This document shows, piece after piece, positions 34,001-41,877 of a DNA stretch of 64,000 bases. A program made the translations under genes and the position numbers. Numbering within the stretch: position 1 is the first letter of the stretch; each line of letters begins with the position of its first letter. The stretch comes from Winogradskya humida (GTDB lineage Bacteria; Actinomycetota; Actinomycetes; Mycobacteriales; Micromonosporaceae), in assembly GCF_016862215.1 (NCBI RefSeq), contig NZ_BOMN01000041.1, forward strand, positions 62,001-126,000. Direction: 5' to 3'. Below the pieces are notes generated by a model that worked only from the letters and a program-made list of their open reading frames with translations, was not told where the DNA came from and ran no database searches.

Positions 34001-36326
34001 GCGCTTCCTCGATGTCGGCCTGGTGCTCGACTGCTACGCCGTACTCGGCTGGGACTGGCTGCTGCGCGGCGAGCTGGTCGAGGCCGAGGCCGCCGCCGCG
34101 GCCCGGCGCCCGTGGCTCGACGCGGTCGGGCACGCCGACCGGCCCACGATGGTCGCCCTCGACGCCGGGGTGCTCGCCCTGCGGGGACGCGCCGGCGAGG
34201 CGATCGCCGAGCTCGGCCGGGCCGCCGAGGGGCCCAAGGGTGTCAACGAGGTCGTCGACACCATCATCGTGCGGATGCTGAGCGCGCTCGAGCGCGACGA
34301 CCTGGGCACGCCGTTCGACGACGCGGTGGCCGAGTTCGAGGGACTCGGGCTGAGCCAGCGCGACCTGCTGCCCGCGCACCACGGCTTCTACGTCTACCTG
34401 GCATACGGGCGGCTCGAGCAGGCCCGTCGTGCCGCGCCCGCCGAGCAGGAGCGGGCGATGAAGGCAGCGCACGCCGCCGTCGCCGCCCTCGGCAAGATGA
34501 CCCGCCGTCCGCTGATCACGGCACACCACCACATCACCCGCGCGATGCTCACGGTGCTCACCCCGGGTGGCGCGCCCAAGGCGCTGGCCATCCTGGCCGA
34601 GGCCGAGGATCTGCTGCGTACGGTGGACGCGCCGCTCCCGGCGTTCGAAGCGGCACTGGTACGCGCCAGAGCCCTCGCCGCTACCGGAGTGACCGGGGAA
34701 GCGGAGCGGCAGGCCCGTCTCGCCGCCGGGATCGCCGAGGATCGGGGCTGGCCGCATCGCGCCCGGCGCGCCGCCGCGGAGTTCAGGATCGACGCCGGGC
34801 GTCGTAACCGCGTACCCGTGGCTGCCGCCCGTGGTCGTGAGGGACAGCGGTGGGCCGCGCTGGAGCAGCTCAGCAACGCCGCGTCGCGGGTCATCGACCC
34901 CGAACGGCTCACCCGGGTCGCGCTCGACGAGACCGTGCGCCTGCTCGGCGCCGAACGGGCCATGCTGTTCCTCGTCGACTCGGCGAAGGGCCGGCTCACG
35001 CCGTACGTCGGACGGGACGCCTCCGGCCGCGACCTGGCCGAACTCAGCGGGTACAGCACCACCGTCGTCACCAAGGTCCGCAAGAGCCGCGAGCCGCTCG
35101 TCGTCACCGGCACCGAGGAGGGCGTCGCGCTCGGCGCCGAGAGCGTCGTCCAGTACGGACTGCGCAGCATGCTCGTCGCCCCGCTCGAGCTGGACGACCG
35201 GCTGCTCGGCGTCGTCTACCTGGACAGCCGGGTCGCCAAGGGCGTCTTCACCGTCGACGACGTGGATGTCCTCACCGCGATCACCCACCACATCGCCGTC
35301 GGCCTGGAGACCGCGCGGGCCGCCCAGCTCGAGGTCGCGGTCGCCGCGGCCAACCGCCAGCGCGACCTGGCCGAGACGCTGCGCCGCGCGATGGCCCGCC
35401 TCACCGGCACGCTCGACCCCGAGCTCGTGCTGCGCCGGTTGCTGCTGACCGCCCGGCAGACCCCCGGCGGCGAACGCGGCTGGCTGCTGCTCGGCACCGC
35501 CGAGTCGGACGAGGTCACCGTGCTCGGCGGCTCCGCGGGCCCGTCCAGCGTGGTCCTCGACGAGCACCCCGAGCTGCGCAAGCTGTTCGAGAACCGGCAG
35601 GCCGACCTCACCGCGGGGGTGCCCACCTGGGCGTCCGCGCTGGGCGACTACACCGGCGCGAGCTGGCTCACCGTGACGCTCGACGACCGCGAGGGCATGG
35701 TCGGCGTCCTCGTGCTCGCCTCCGAGCAGGCCGGCATCTACACCGCCGCGGAGCTCGGCGTCGCCGCTGCGCTCGTCGGCCAGGGCATGGTCGCGTACGA
35801 CAACGCCCGCCTGTTCAGCCGGATCAACGAGCTGGCCACCACGGACAGCCTCACGGGGGTCGCCAACCGGCGGCGGTTCTTCGAGCTCGCCGAACGCTCC
35901 GTGACGGCGGCCCTGGACGCGCGCCGCCCGATCACCGCGCTGATGATCGACATCGACCACTTCAAGCGGATCAACGACTCGCACGGCCACCAGACCGGGG
36001 ACGACGTCATCAAGGGCGTGGTCGCGCGGGTGCTGAGCTGCGTACCCTCCGACGGGCTGGTGGCGCGTTACGGCGGCGAGGAGTTCGCCGTGCTGCTGCC
36101 CGGCGTGGCCGACGACGGCTTCGCGATCGCCGAGAAGGTGCGCGCCGCGGTCGACGGCTCGCCGATCGAGACCCGGACAGGCAACATTCCGGTGACGATC
36201 AGTGTCGGGCTCTCCCGCTTGCGTCAGCAGGACAACACGCCGGACGCCCTGCTCGGACGGGCCGATGCGGGCCTCTACGAGGCAAAACAGGGTGGTCGCA
36301 ACCGTGTCGTGGCTCACGACGAGTGA
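31077..36326 (+). CDS. Ser/Thr kinase - STAND ATPase - GAF - GGDEF signalling protein
   Basis: A 1749-residue cytosolic multidomain protein. The kinase domain (about 23-285) has Lys51 in YALK, Asp143 in HRDIKPEN and Asp161 in VDFGL, so it looks active. An ATPase follows with Walker A GPTGAGKT (334-341), Walker B LLHLDDAQWYDE and a winged-helix region to about 690. A helical, TPR-like region spans about 700-1250. A GAF domain follows at about 1265-1420, a probable second GAF at 1455-1580, and a GGDEF domain to the end with RYGGEEF (GGEEF at 1666-1670). The I-site RxxD is not conserved. It could couple a phosphorylation signal to c-di-GMP synthesis (inference). The start is GTG after AAAGG. Confidence 0.9.
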   Translation: MGASPSVPAEPAAVQWELGDIAELEVLGEIGRGAQAVVYRVRRDGTEYALKSLLQDDLKPERLREFRRQVALLASFASPNLPRVHKAGEFGGRPYVIMDLIDGEPLARRLLRGPLDERDAVTIGADLATALRTAHAHDLIHRDIKPENVLVTAAGTAFLVDFGLASGATGSAIGPDDAIAGTLTYCSPEQAGMLNRPVDARSDLYALGAVLFECVTGAPPFAADDVGELLHLHATAPVPDPRALAPGLGATFAAIIVRLLAKDPDDRYQSAAGLLADLRRLAGDPATVFALGDDDAPELPNDAPMTGRDAEFETLREHWDRTIAGSGGFVLLHGPTGAGKTRLATELGRHVRHSGGVVLRGGASSSDRRPMGPLRAAVDAYVKDLLRAPGGRESAAETLRAAAGESAALVTSLSPALAELLEVPQVSGEVGFGRHAAAVADLFAGLAATAGPVLLHLDDAQWYDEGTVRVLEQLAARAGELPLLIVATARQDDAKPSPVLSRLAAAQVREITLAPFGPRQVADLIAMLSGGIRINERSGEAVAMLTGGNPFVTIGYARAVMDAGLLTPDWGVWQIDPDGIQDLALPSDSAELVLRRLGGLDAEARRLLAVAAVVGTTFDDTIVAQAAGVEPRVLADSLADAARQGIVEARDGMYRFLHESIRTTLLAGLSAQDTRDLHGKVADALDATDSSDVYALARHCSLGDPASNPQRMLRACTEAGARALDEHAPDTALTYLEFARDAAESGEVRLGSRFKQLLGTAYHQNGRLDDAAATLTEALGETTGHIERAGIQLLLARVHESNWNGAAQLEAVELGLAELGRTMPASRAMRVFTSFWILIIGGLCRFTGLGYGTARGKHRDLLRLETTLHHYGVSGSLRDLRPNHALLHGMRTIYPINRLGRSPERARDLVMLAVTLRMAGLRRFADRITTNSLKLAAELGDPTMTARIEFLHAMGLHGAGADSGERIRRVLHERERFLDVGLVLDCYAVLGWDWLLRGELVEAEAAAAARRPWLDAVGHADRPTMVALDAGVLALRGRAGEAIAELGRAAEGPKGVNEVVDTIIVRMLSALERDDLGTPFDDAVAEFEGLGLSQRDLLPAHHGFYVYLAYGRLEQARRAAPAEQERAMKAAHAAVAALGKMTRRPLITAHHHITRAMLTVLTPGGAPKALAILAEAEDLLRTVDAPLPAFEAALVRARALAATGVTGEAERQARLAAGIAEDRGWPHRARRAAAEFRIDAGRRNRVPVAAARGREGQRWAALEQLSNAASRVIDPERLTRVALDETVRLLGAERAMLFLVDSAKGRLTPYVGRDASGRDLAELSGYSTTVVTKVRKSREPLVVTGTEEGVALGAESVVQYGLRSMLVAPLELDDRLLGVVYLDSRVAKGVFTVDDVDVLTAITHHIAVGLETARAAQLEVAVAAANRQRDLAETLRRAMARLTGTLDPELVLRRLLLTARQTPGGERGWLLLGTAESDEVTVLGGSAGPSSVVLDEHPELRKLFENRQADLTAGVPTWASALGDYTGASWLTVTLDDREGMVGVLVLASEQAGIYTAAELGVAAALVGQGMVAYDNARLFSRINELATTDSLTGVANRRRFFELAERSVTAALDARRPITALMIDIDHFKRINDSHGHQTGDDVIKGVVARVLSCVPSDGLVARYGGEEFAVLLPGVADDGFAIAEKVRAAVDGSPIETRTGNIPVTISVGLSRLRQQDNTPDALLGRADAGLYEAKQGGRNRVVAHDE

Positions 36327-36417
36327 CCTTGACGGTCCTCCCTCGCGGAATCTGTCGTACCAGCCCGGTAGGCTCGCCGCGTCGTTGACGGCTGTGACTG
36401 CTCGGGAGTAGTACCTA

Positions 36418-38475
36418 GTGACTGCGCAACAAGAGATCCTCTACGGGGCCGATGACCTCACGCATCTCGAGGGTCTCGACGCGGTGCGCAAGCGGCCCGG
36501 CATGTATATCGGCTCGACCGACAGCCGGGGCGTCAACCACCTCGCCAACGAGATCATCGACAACGCGACCGACGAGGGCGTGGCCGGCCACGCCGAGAAC
36601 GTCGCCGTTTGCCTGCACGCCGACGGGTCGGTGCAGGTCGACGATGACGGCCGCGGCATCCCCACCGACATCAACGCCAAGTCCGGGCTCTCCGGCGTGG
36701 AGCTGGTGCTCACCCGGCTGCACGCGGGCGGCAAGTTCGGCGGCTCCGGCTACAAGACCTCCGGCGGTCTGCACGGCGTCGGCGCGTCCGCTGTCAACGC
36801 GCTGTCGCTGCGCTACGACGTCACCGTCAAGCGCGAGGGCAAGGTCCACGAGATCTCCTTCCAGCGCGGCGTGCCCGGTGTCTTCGCCGGCGACGGACCC
36901 AACGCCAAGTTCACCCCCGAGCCCGGCCTGCGGGTGGTGCGCCGGATGAAGCGCGGCGAGCGTTCCGGCACCTCGACCCGCTACTGGTACGACGCCCGTT
37001 ACTTCGAGACCGGCGCGAAGCTGGACGTGGACGTGGTCCGGGCCAAGCTTCGCAACACGGCGTTCCTGGTGCCCGGCGTCGCGTACACCCTGGCCGATCT
37101 CACCGCCGAGGAGCCGGTCGAGGAGACGTTCGTCTTCCCGCACGGCCTCGCCGACATGGTCGAATTCCTGACCCCCGCGTCGGACAAGCCCGTCTCCGGC
37201 ATGCTCATGGTCAACGGCGAGGGCAAATACAAGGAGAACGCCGCCGACGCCAACGGCGTGATGCAGTCCAATGTCGAGCGCATCGCCGAGGTCGAGATCG
37301 CGTTCCGCTGGGGCACCGGCTACGAGCGCACCGTCGAGTGCTTCACCAACACGATCCGCAACTCGCACGGCGGCACCCACCGCAAGGGCTTCGAGCGGGC
37401 CATGGTCCGGGCCCTGTCCGACGCGGTGCGCAACACCCGCGGGCTGCTGAAGGCCAAGGAGGAGCCGCCGGTCCTCGACGACTACCTCGAGGGCCTCACC
37501 GCCGTCATCCACGTCCGCGTCCCCGAGCCGCAGTTCACCTCGCAGACCAAGGACGAGCTCTCCACCGCCGGCATCACCCGCGTGGTCCAGGGCCTGGTCG
37601 AGCAGCACCTCAAAGCATGGATCGACGACAAGCGCACCAAGGCCGAGGCCCGGACGATCCTGCAGAAAGTGGTCGACGCCGCGCGCGTCCGGCTCACCCA
37701 GAAGCAGCAGAAGGACGCGGCCCGGCGCAAGACCGCCCTCGAGGGCGCGTCGATGCCGCCCAAGCTGGTCGACTGCCGCTCGACCGGCATCGGCCGCAGC
37801 GAGCTCTACATCGTCGAGGGTGACAGCGCCCTCGGCACCGCCCGGATGGCCCGCAGCTCCGAGTACCAGGCGCTGCTCCCGATCCGGGGCAAGATCCTCA
37901 ACGTGCAGAAGGCGAGCCTGCAGCAGGTCCTCGACAACGCCGAGTGCTCGGCCATCGTCCAGGTCCTCGGCGCCGGTTCCGGCCGCACGTTCGACATGAC
38001 CACGATGCGCTACGGCCGCGTCATGATCATGGCCGACGCCGACGTCGACGGCTCGCACATCCGCACGCTGCTGATCACACTGTTCGCCAAGTACATGCGC
38101 CCCGTCATCGAGGACGGCCGGCTCTTTGCGGCCATGCCCCCGCTGCACAAGGTCAGCACCAAGGGGCGCAACGGCGAGGTCATCTACACCTACACGCAGC
38201 AGGAGATGGAGACCACGGTCGGCCGCTTCGAGAAGGCGGGCAAGTCCGTCAACAAACCGGTGCCCCGCTTCAAGGGCCTCGGCGAGATGGACGCCGACGA
38301 GCTGTGGGACACCACGATGAACCCCGCCACGCGTACGGTGCGGCGCATCACCCTCGACGACGCCGAACGCGCCGAGGCCACACTGGAGCTCCTGATGGGT
38401 GAGCGGGTCGAGCCACGCAAGAACTGGCTCATCGAGGCCGCCGGCCGCATCGACCAGGACACGATCGACGCCTGA
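36418..38475 (+). CDS. parE: DNA topoisomerase IV subunit B-like (ParE/GyrB family)
   Basis: A 685-residue type IIA topoisomerase ATPase subunit. The GHKL region shows NEIIDNATDEG, DDGRGIPT and GLHGVGASAVNALS; the transducer and TOPRIM domains show ELYIVEGDSALG, PIRGKILNV and ADADVDGSHIRTLL. It supplies ATP hydrolysis for strand passage. Choice between GyrB and ParE rests on length, on the adjoining A subunit lying immediately downstream, and on the absence of replication-origin neighbours (dnaA, recF), so I favour ParE. The GTG start follows GGGAGTA. A housekeeping GyrB is expected elsewhere. Confidence 0.85.
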   Translation: MTAQQEILYGADDLTHLEGLDAVRKRPGMYIGSTDSRGVNHLANEIIDNATDEGVAGHAENVAVCLHADGSVQVDDDGRGIPTDINAKSGLSGVELVLTRLHAGGKFGGSGYKTSGGLHGVGASAVNALSLRYDVTVKREGKVHEISFQRGVPGVFAGDGPNAKFTPEPGLRVVRRMKRGERSGTSTRYWYDARYFETGAKLDVDVVRAKLRNTAFLVPGVAYTLADLTAEEPVEETFVFPHGLADMVEFLTPASDKPVSGMLMVNGEGKYKENAADANGVMQSNVERIAEVEIAFRWGTGYERTVECFTNTIRNSHGGTHRKGFERAMVRALSDAVRNTRGLLKAKEEPPVLDDYLEGLTAVIHVRVPEPQFTSQTKDELSTAGITRVVQGLVEQHLKAWIDDKRTKAEARTILQKVVDAARVRLTQKQQKDAARRKTALEGASMPPKLVDCRSTGIGRSELYIVEGDSALGTARMARSSEYQALLPIRGKILNVQKASLQQVLDNAECSAIVQVLGAGSGRTFDMTTMRYGRVMIMADADVDGSHIRTLLITLFAKYMRPVIEDGRLFAAMPPLHKVSTKGRNGEVIYTYTQQEMETTVGRFEKAGKSVNKPVPRFKGLGEMDADELWDTTMNPATRTVRRITLDDAERAEATLELLMGERVEPRKNWLIEAAGRIDQDTIDA

Positions 38476-38492
38476 GGAACGGGTCAACAGAC

Positions 38493-41015
38493 ATGGCACG
38501 CCGCAAAACCGAGCAAACCCGGGTGGACCTGTCGGCCTTCGACCAGGCCGGTGCCCGGGTCATCGACAACCCCCTCACCACCGAGGTCGAAGACTCCTAC
38601 CTGGAGTACGCCTACTCGGTCATCCACTCCCGAGCCCTCCCGGACGCCCGCGACGGCCTCAAGCCCGTCCACCGCCGCATCCTGTTCTCCATGCACGAGC
38701 AGGGCCACCGCCCCGACCGCCCCTACGTGAAGTCCGCCCGGGTCGTCGGCGACGTCATGGGCCGCTACCACCCGCACGGCGATGTGGCGATCTACGACGC
38801 GATGGTGCGCCTCGCGCAGGACTTCTCCCTCAACGTCCCGCTGGTCGACGGGCACGGCAACTTCGGGTCCCCGGACGACGGACCGGCAGCGAGCCGTTAT
38901 ACAGAGTCGCGGATGTCGCGCGAGGCGATGCTGCTCGTGGGGGAGCTCGGCGAGGGAACCGTCGACTTCAAGGGCAACTACGACGGTTCCGAACTGGAGC
39001 CGACGGTGCTGCCGGCGGCGTTCCCGAACCTGCTGGTCAACGGGACGTCGGGTATCGCGGTCGGCATGGCCACGAACATGATTCCGCATAACCTCGGCGA
39101 GGTCGTGGCGGCCGCGCGGCATCTGATCACCAATCCCGAGGCGGACCTGGACGAGCTCATGCGGTTCGTGCCCGGGCCGGATCTGCCCACCGGCGGGCAG
39201 CTGCTCGGGCTGGACGAGGTGCGGCGGGCGTACGAAACCGGTCGTGGTGTGGTCCGGATGCGGGCGCGCGCACAGACCGGGCTGCTGGAAGGCGGCCGGG
39301 GCAGGCAGGCGATCACGGTTGTCGAGCTGCCCTACGGGATCGGCACCGAGAAGATCATCGAAGCCATCACCGAAGAGGTGAAGGGCAAGCTGTACGTCTC
39401 CGGCCCGAAGAAGGGCCAGCGTCAGGCCGCCCGGCTGCAGGGCATCTCCGACGTCAAGGACCTCACCGACCGCGAGCACGGCACCCGGCTGGTCATCGAG
39501 TGCAAGGTCGGCGTCAACCCGCAGGCCCTGCTCGCCGACCTCTACCGGCTGACCCCGCTGGAGACGTCGTTCGGCATCAACAACCTGGTCCTGGTCGACG
39601 GGCAGCCGCGTACGCTCGGCCTCAAGGCTCTGCTCGAGGTCTTCCTGGCCCACCGCTACGAGGTGGTCACCCGGCGCACCACGCACCGCCGCACCAAGCG
39701 CCAGGACCGGCTGCACCTGGTCGACGGCCTGCTCATCGCCCTGATCGACATCGACCGGGTGGTCGCGATCATCCGGGGCAGCGACGACGCGGCCGCCGCC
39801 AAGGCCGGTCTGATGAGCGAGTTCGGGCTCTCCGACATCCAGGCGACGTACATCCTGGACACCCCGCTGCGCCGGCTCACCCGCTTCGACCGCATCGAGC
39901 TGGAGACCGAGCAGCAGCGTCTCAACGAGGAGATCGCCGAGCTGAGCCGGATCCTCGACAACGACGACGTCCTCAAGAAGCTGGTCTCCGACGAGCTGGC
40001 CGAGGTGGTCTCCGAGTTCGGGGCGCCGCGGCGCACCACGCTCATCGACGGCGACCTCAAGGAGGTCCTCGCGGCGTCGGCCCCGGCCGGCCCGCTCGAG
40101 GTCGCGGACGACCCGTGCCAGATCATCCTCTCCGCCACCGGCCTCATCGCGCGCACCGCGGCGGAGAGCGAGGAGGCCACCGAGGGTCGTCGCCGTAGCG
40201 GCCGCGTCAAACACGACGCCGTACGTTCCATCGTGCATGCGACCGCCCGCGGCCGCATCCTCCTGGTGACCAGCCACGGGCGTGCGTTCAAGACCGACGT
40301 CCTGCCGTTGCCGGTCCTGCCCGAGCAGAGCGGCACGGTCTCCATCCGCGGCGGCATGTCCGCCTCGGAGCTCGTCCCGCTGGAAAAGGGCGAACGCGTC
40401 GTCGGCCTCGCGCCGCTCAACCCGGAGGGCTCACCCGGCCTGGCACTCGGCACCCGCCAGGGCGTCGTGAAGGTCTGCGCCCCCGAATGGCCGGTCCGCT
40501 CCGACGAGTTCGAGGTCATCACGCTCAAGGACGGCGACGAGGTCCTGCAGGCCACCTGGCTCACCGACGGCGACGAGAGCCTGGTGTTCGTCACCTCGGA
40601 CGCGTCGCTGCTGCGCTTCCCCGCCAAACTCGTGCGGCCGCAGGGCCTCAAGGGCGGCGGCATGGCGGGCATCAACGTCACCAAGGACTCGCGGGTGCTG
40701 TCGTTCAACGCGGTCGACACCAAGGACGACCAGCACGGCGAACCCATGGTCGTCACCTCGACCGGCACCCAGGTGAAGGTCACGCCGTTCGAGCTGTACC
40801 CGGCGAAGGGCCGCGCCACCGGTGGCGTCCGGGTCCAGCGCTTCCTCAAGGGCGAGACCCAGCTCGAGGTCGCCTGGGTCGGCCCCCGCCCCGTCGCCGC
40901 CGGCACCAACGGCGACCCGATCGAACTCCCCGCCACCGACCCCCGCCGCGACGGCTCCGGCGAACCGATGCCCATGGGCCCGCAACTCGTCGGCCACCTG
41001 ATCGAACGCGGCTGA
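38493..41015 (+). CDS. parC: DNA topoisomerase IV subunit A-like (ParC/GyrA family)
   Basis: An 840-residue type IIA topoisomerase breakage-reunion subunit, 17 bases downstream of parE. The active Tyr is in ASRYTESRMS; the quinolone-resistance region reads GRYHPHGDVAIYDAMVRL. The residue equivalent to E. coli ParC Ser80/GyrA Ser83 is Val, a position often linked to quinolone susceptibility. The C-terminal beta-pinwheel (about 500-840) lacks a canonical GyrA box (QRRGGKG), supporting topoisomerase IV identity. It should decatenate daughter chromosomes after replication together with ParE. Confidence 0.85.
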   Translation: MARRKTEQTRVDLSAFDQAGARVIDNPLTTEVEDSYLEYAYSVIHSRALPDARDGLKPVHRRILFSMHEQGHRPDRPYVKSARVVGDVMGRYHPHGDVAIYDAMVRLAQDFSLNVPLVDGHGNFGSPDDGPAASRYTESRMSREAMLLVGELGEGTVDFKGNYDGSELEPTVLPAAFPNLLVNGTSGIAVGMATNMIPHNLGEVVAAARHLITNPEADLDELMRFVPGPDLPTGGQLLGLDEVRRAYETGRGVVRMRARAQTGLLEGGRGRQAITVVELPYGIGTEKIIEAITEEVKGKLYVSGPKKGQRQAARLQGISDVKDLTDREHGTRLVIECKVGVNPQALLADLYRLTPLETSFGINNLVLVDGQPRTLGLKALLEVFLAHRYEVVTRRTTHRRTKRQDRLHLVDGLLIALIDIDRVVAIIRGSDDAAAAKAGLMSEFGLSDIQATYILDTPLRRLTRFDRIELETEQQRLNEEIAELSRILDNDDVLKKLVSDELAEVVSEFGAPRRTTLIDGDLKEVLAASAPAGPLEVADDPCQIILSATGLIARTAAESEEATEGRRRSGRVKHDAVRSIVHATARGRILLVTSHGRAFKTDVLPLPVLPEQSGTVSIRGGMSASELVPLEKGERVVGLAPLNPEGSPGLALGTRQGVVKVCAPEWPVRSDEFEVITLKDGDEVLQATWLTDGDESLVFVTSDASLLRFPAKLVRPQGLKGGGMAGINVTKDSRVLSFNAVDTKDDQHGEPMVVTSTGTQVKVTPFELYPAKGRATGGVRVQRFLKGETQLEVAWVGPRPVAAGTNGDPIELPATDPRRDGSGEPMPMGPQLVGHLIERG

Positions 41016-41022
41016 CCGCCCT

Positions 41023-41055
41023 GCCCGGGGCCGGCCGCTACAGCCGGTCCCGGGC
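41023..41055 (+). terminator. Terminator after parC
   Basis: GCCCGGGGCCGGC (41023-41035) pairs with GCCGGTCCCGGGC (41043-41055) with one G-T wobble and a 7-base loop. It overlaps the 3' end of the convergent SUKH-like gene. Confidence 0.7.
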
Positions 41056-41571
41056 GTCTGTCAGCAGGATCGTCAGGAGATACAGGATGTTGCGGGGCAG
41101 GTCCCAGGATCGTTGGTCGGGGTCGGTGATCCGCAGGCTCCATCGACTGTTGAGCACGTCGCTGTTGAGCACGTAGGCCACGGTTGAACCGTCCACCATG
41201 GTGGCCACCGTCAGCGTCGGCGGTGTGAGGTAGCGCAGCATGCCGACCGTTGGGCCTGGCATCGGTGCGGGGAGCGCCGCAGGTGGGGTCAACGTCAGGT
41301 GGTCGCCGAGGACGGCGGGTTCGTAGTCCTCCATCAGCCAGCGGTAGTCCGCGGGCAGGTCGAAGGCCACCGCGTCCCAGTCCACCGGCTCCGGGTGGTC
41401 GCGCGGGTTGGCGAGCTGCGCCAGCCGCTCGCACAGATCCGCACCGTACGTGAAATCGACCTCCACCAGCAGCGGAAGGTCAGCGTCGTACTGGCCACCG
41501 GTCACCGTCACGGCCCAGTGACCCGCTCGCAGCCTGATCCGGCTCCCGTAGTCGACGAGTTCGTCGATCAC
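41038..41571 (-). CDS. SUKH/SMI1-KNR4-like protein, probably a C-terminal part
   Basis: A 177-residue open frame from a GTG. It contains VAFDLPADYRWLMEDYEPAVLG, which resembles the core of SMI1/KNR4 (SUKH) domains, and an N-terminal beta-rich block (GHWAVTVTGGQYDADLP). SUKH proteins often act as immunity or scaffold proteins in polymorphic toxin systems, but no toxin gene is adjacent. In the same frame, similarity continues upstream without a start codon, while the next plausible start (41731) lies in another frame; see the adjoining pseudogene entry. The assignment to SUKH is from motif resemblance only. Confidence 0.55.
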   Translation of the reverse strand: MIDELVDYGSRIRLRAGHWAVTVTGGQYDADLPLLVEVDFTYGADLCERLAQLANPRDHPEPVDWDAVAFDLPADYRWLMEDYEPAVLGDHLTLTPPAALPAPMPGPTVGMLRYLTPPTLTVATMVDGSTVAYVLNSDVLNSRWSLRITDPDQRSWDLPRNILYLLTILLTDARDRL

Positions 41572-41731
41572 GAACTCGTCGGCCGGGGCGAGGCCGAGCC
41601 CCGCGGCGACCTCCTCGGCAAGCGTCTCGGCAGCAGCCCCAGCCGAGCTCGGTCAGGACTTCCGCCAGGTTCGAAGCGGTCGGGAGGTCGATCACCTGGC
41701 TCAGCCGCTGGGCGAGGGCCGCGATATGCAT
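41572..41731 (-). pseudogene. N-terminal part of the SUKH-like gene, separated by a frameshift
   Basis: From the ATG at 41731 the frame reads MHIAALAQRLSQVIDL and continues to LTELGWG. It then turns into Arg-rich junk. In the frame of the downstream gene, the region after about 41640 reads AAETLAEEVAAGLGLAPADE, a natural continuation. A one-base slip around 41632-41645 (GGCTGGGGCTGCTGCC on the coding strand) would join them. It is either a real frameshift or a sequencing error. TACGAT at 41738-41743 gives the upstream frame a leaderless-type promoter. Confidence 0.5.
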
Positions 41732-41737
41732 CGCGGG

Positions 41738-41743
41738 ATCGTA
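41738..41743 (-). promoter_or_regulatory. Leaderless-type -10 for the SUKH-like gene
   Basis: TACGAT on the minus strand lies 6 bases before the ATG at 41731. This supports 41731 as the original start. Confidence 0.35.
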
Positions 41744-41877
41744 GCGGGAGCGCGTAAAGTCGCCCGCGGAACCCGAATTCTGTGCTCTGGATAGGCGTCG
41801 CAGGTGGGCACGGGACCTCGTCGTGATCGGGGAGGGGTGGCGACAGCGATGTTCGCTGCCCACTTCACGGAGATGAC

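Noticed and set aside
30918..36317. A very long antisense open frame opposite the kinase-GGDEF gene
   Set aside because: It is an artefact of third-position GC bias. Its translation is low-complexity Ala/Gly/Arg/Gln, while the plus strand has intact domain motifs.
36415..38499. Antisense frame across parE
   Set aside because: parE motifs are complete on the plus strand, and the antisense product has no recognisable domain.
36418..41015. Identification as gyrB-gyrA
   Set aside because: The A subunit lacks a canonical GyrA box and no dnaA/dnaN/recF neighbours are present; topoisomerase IV fits better, though not beyond doubt.
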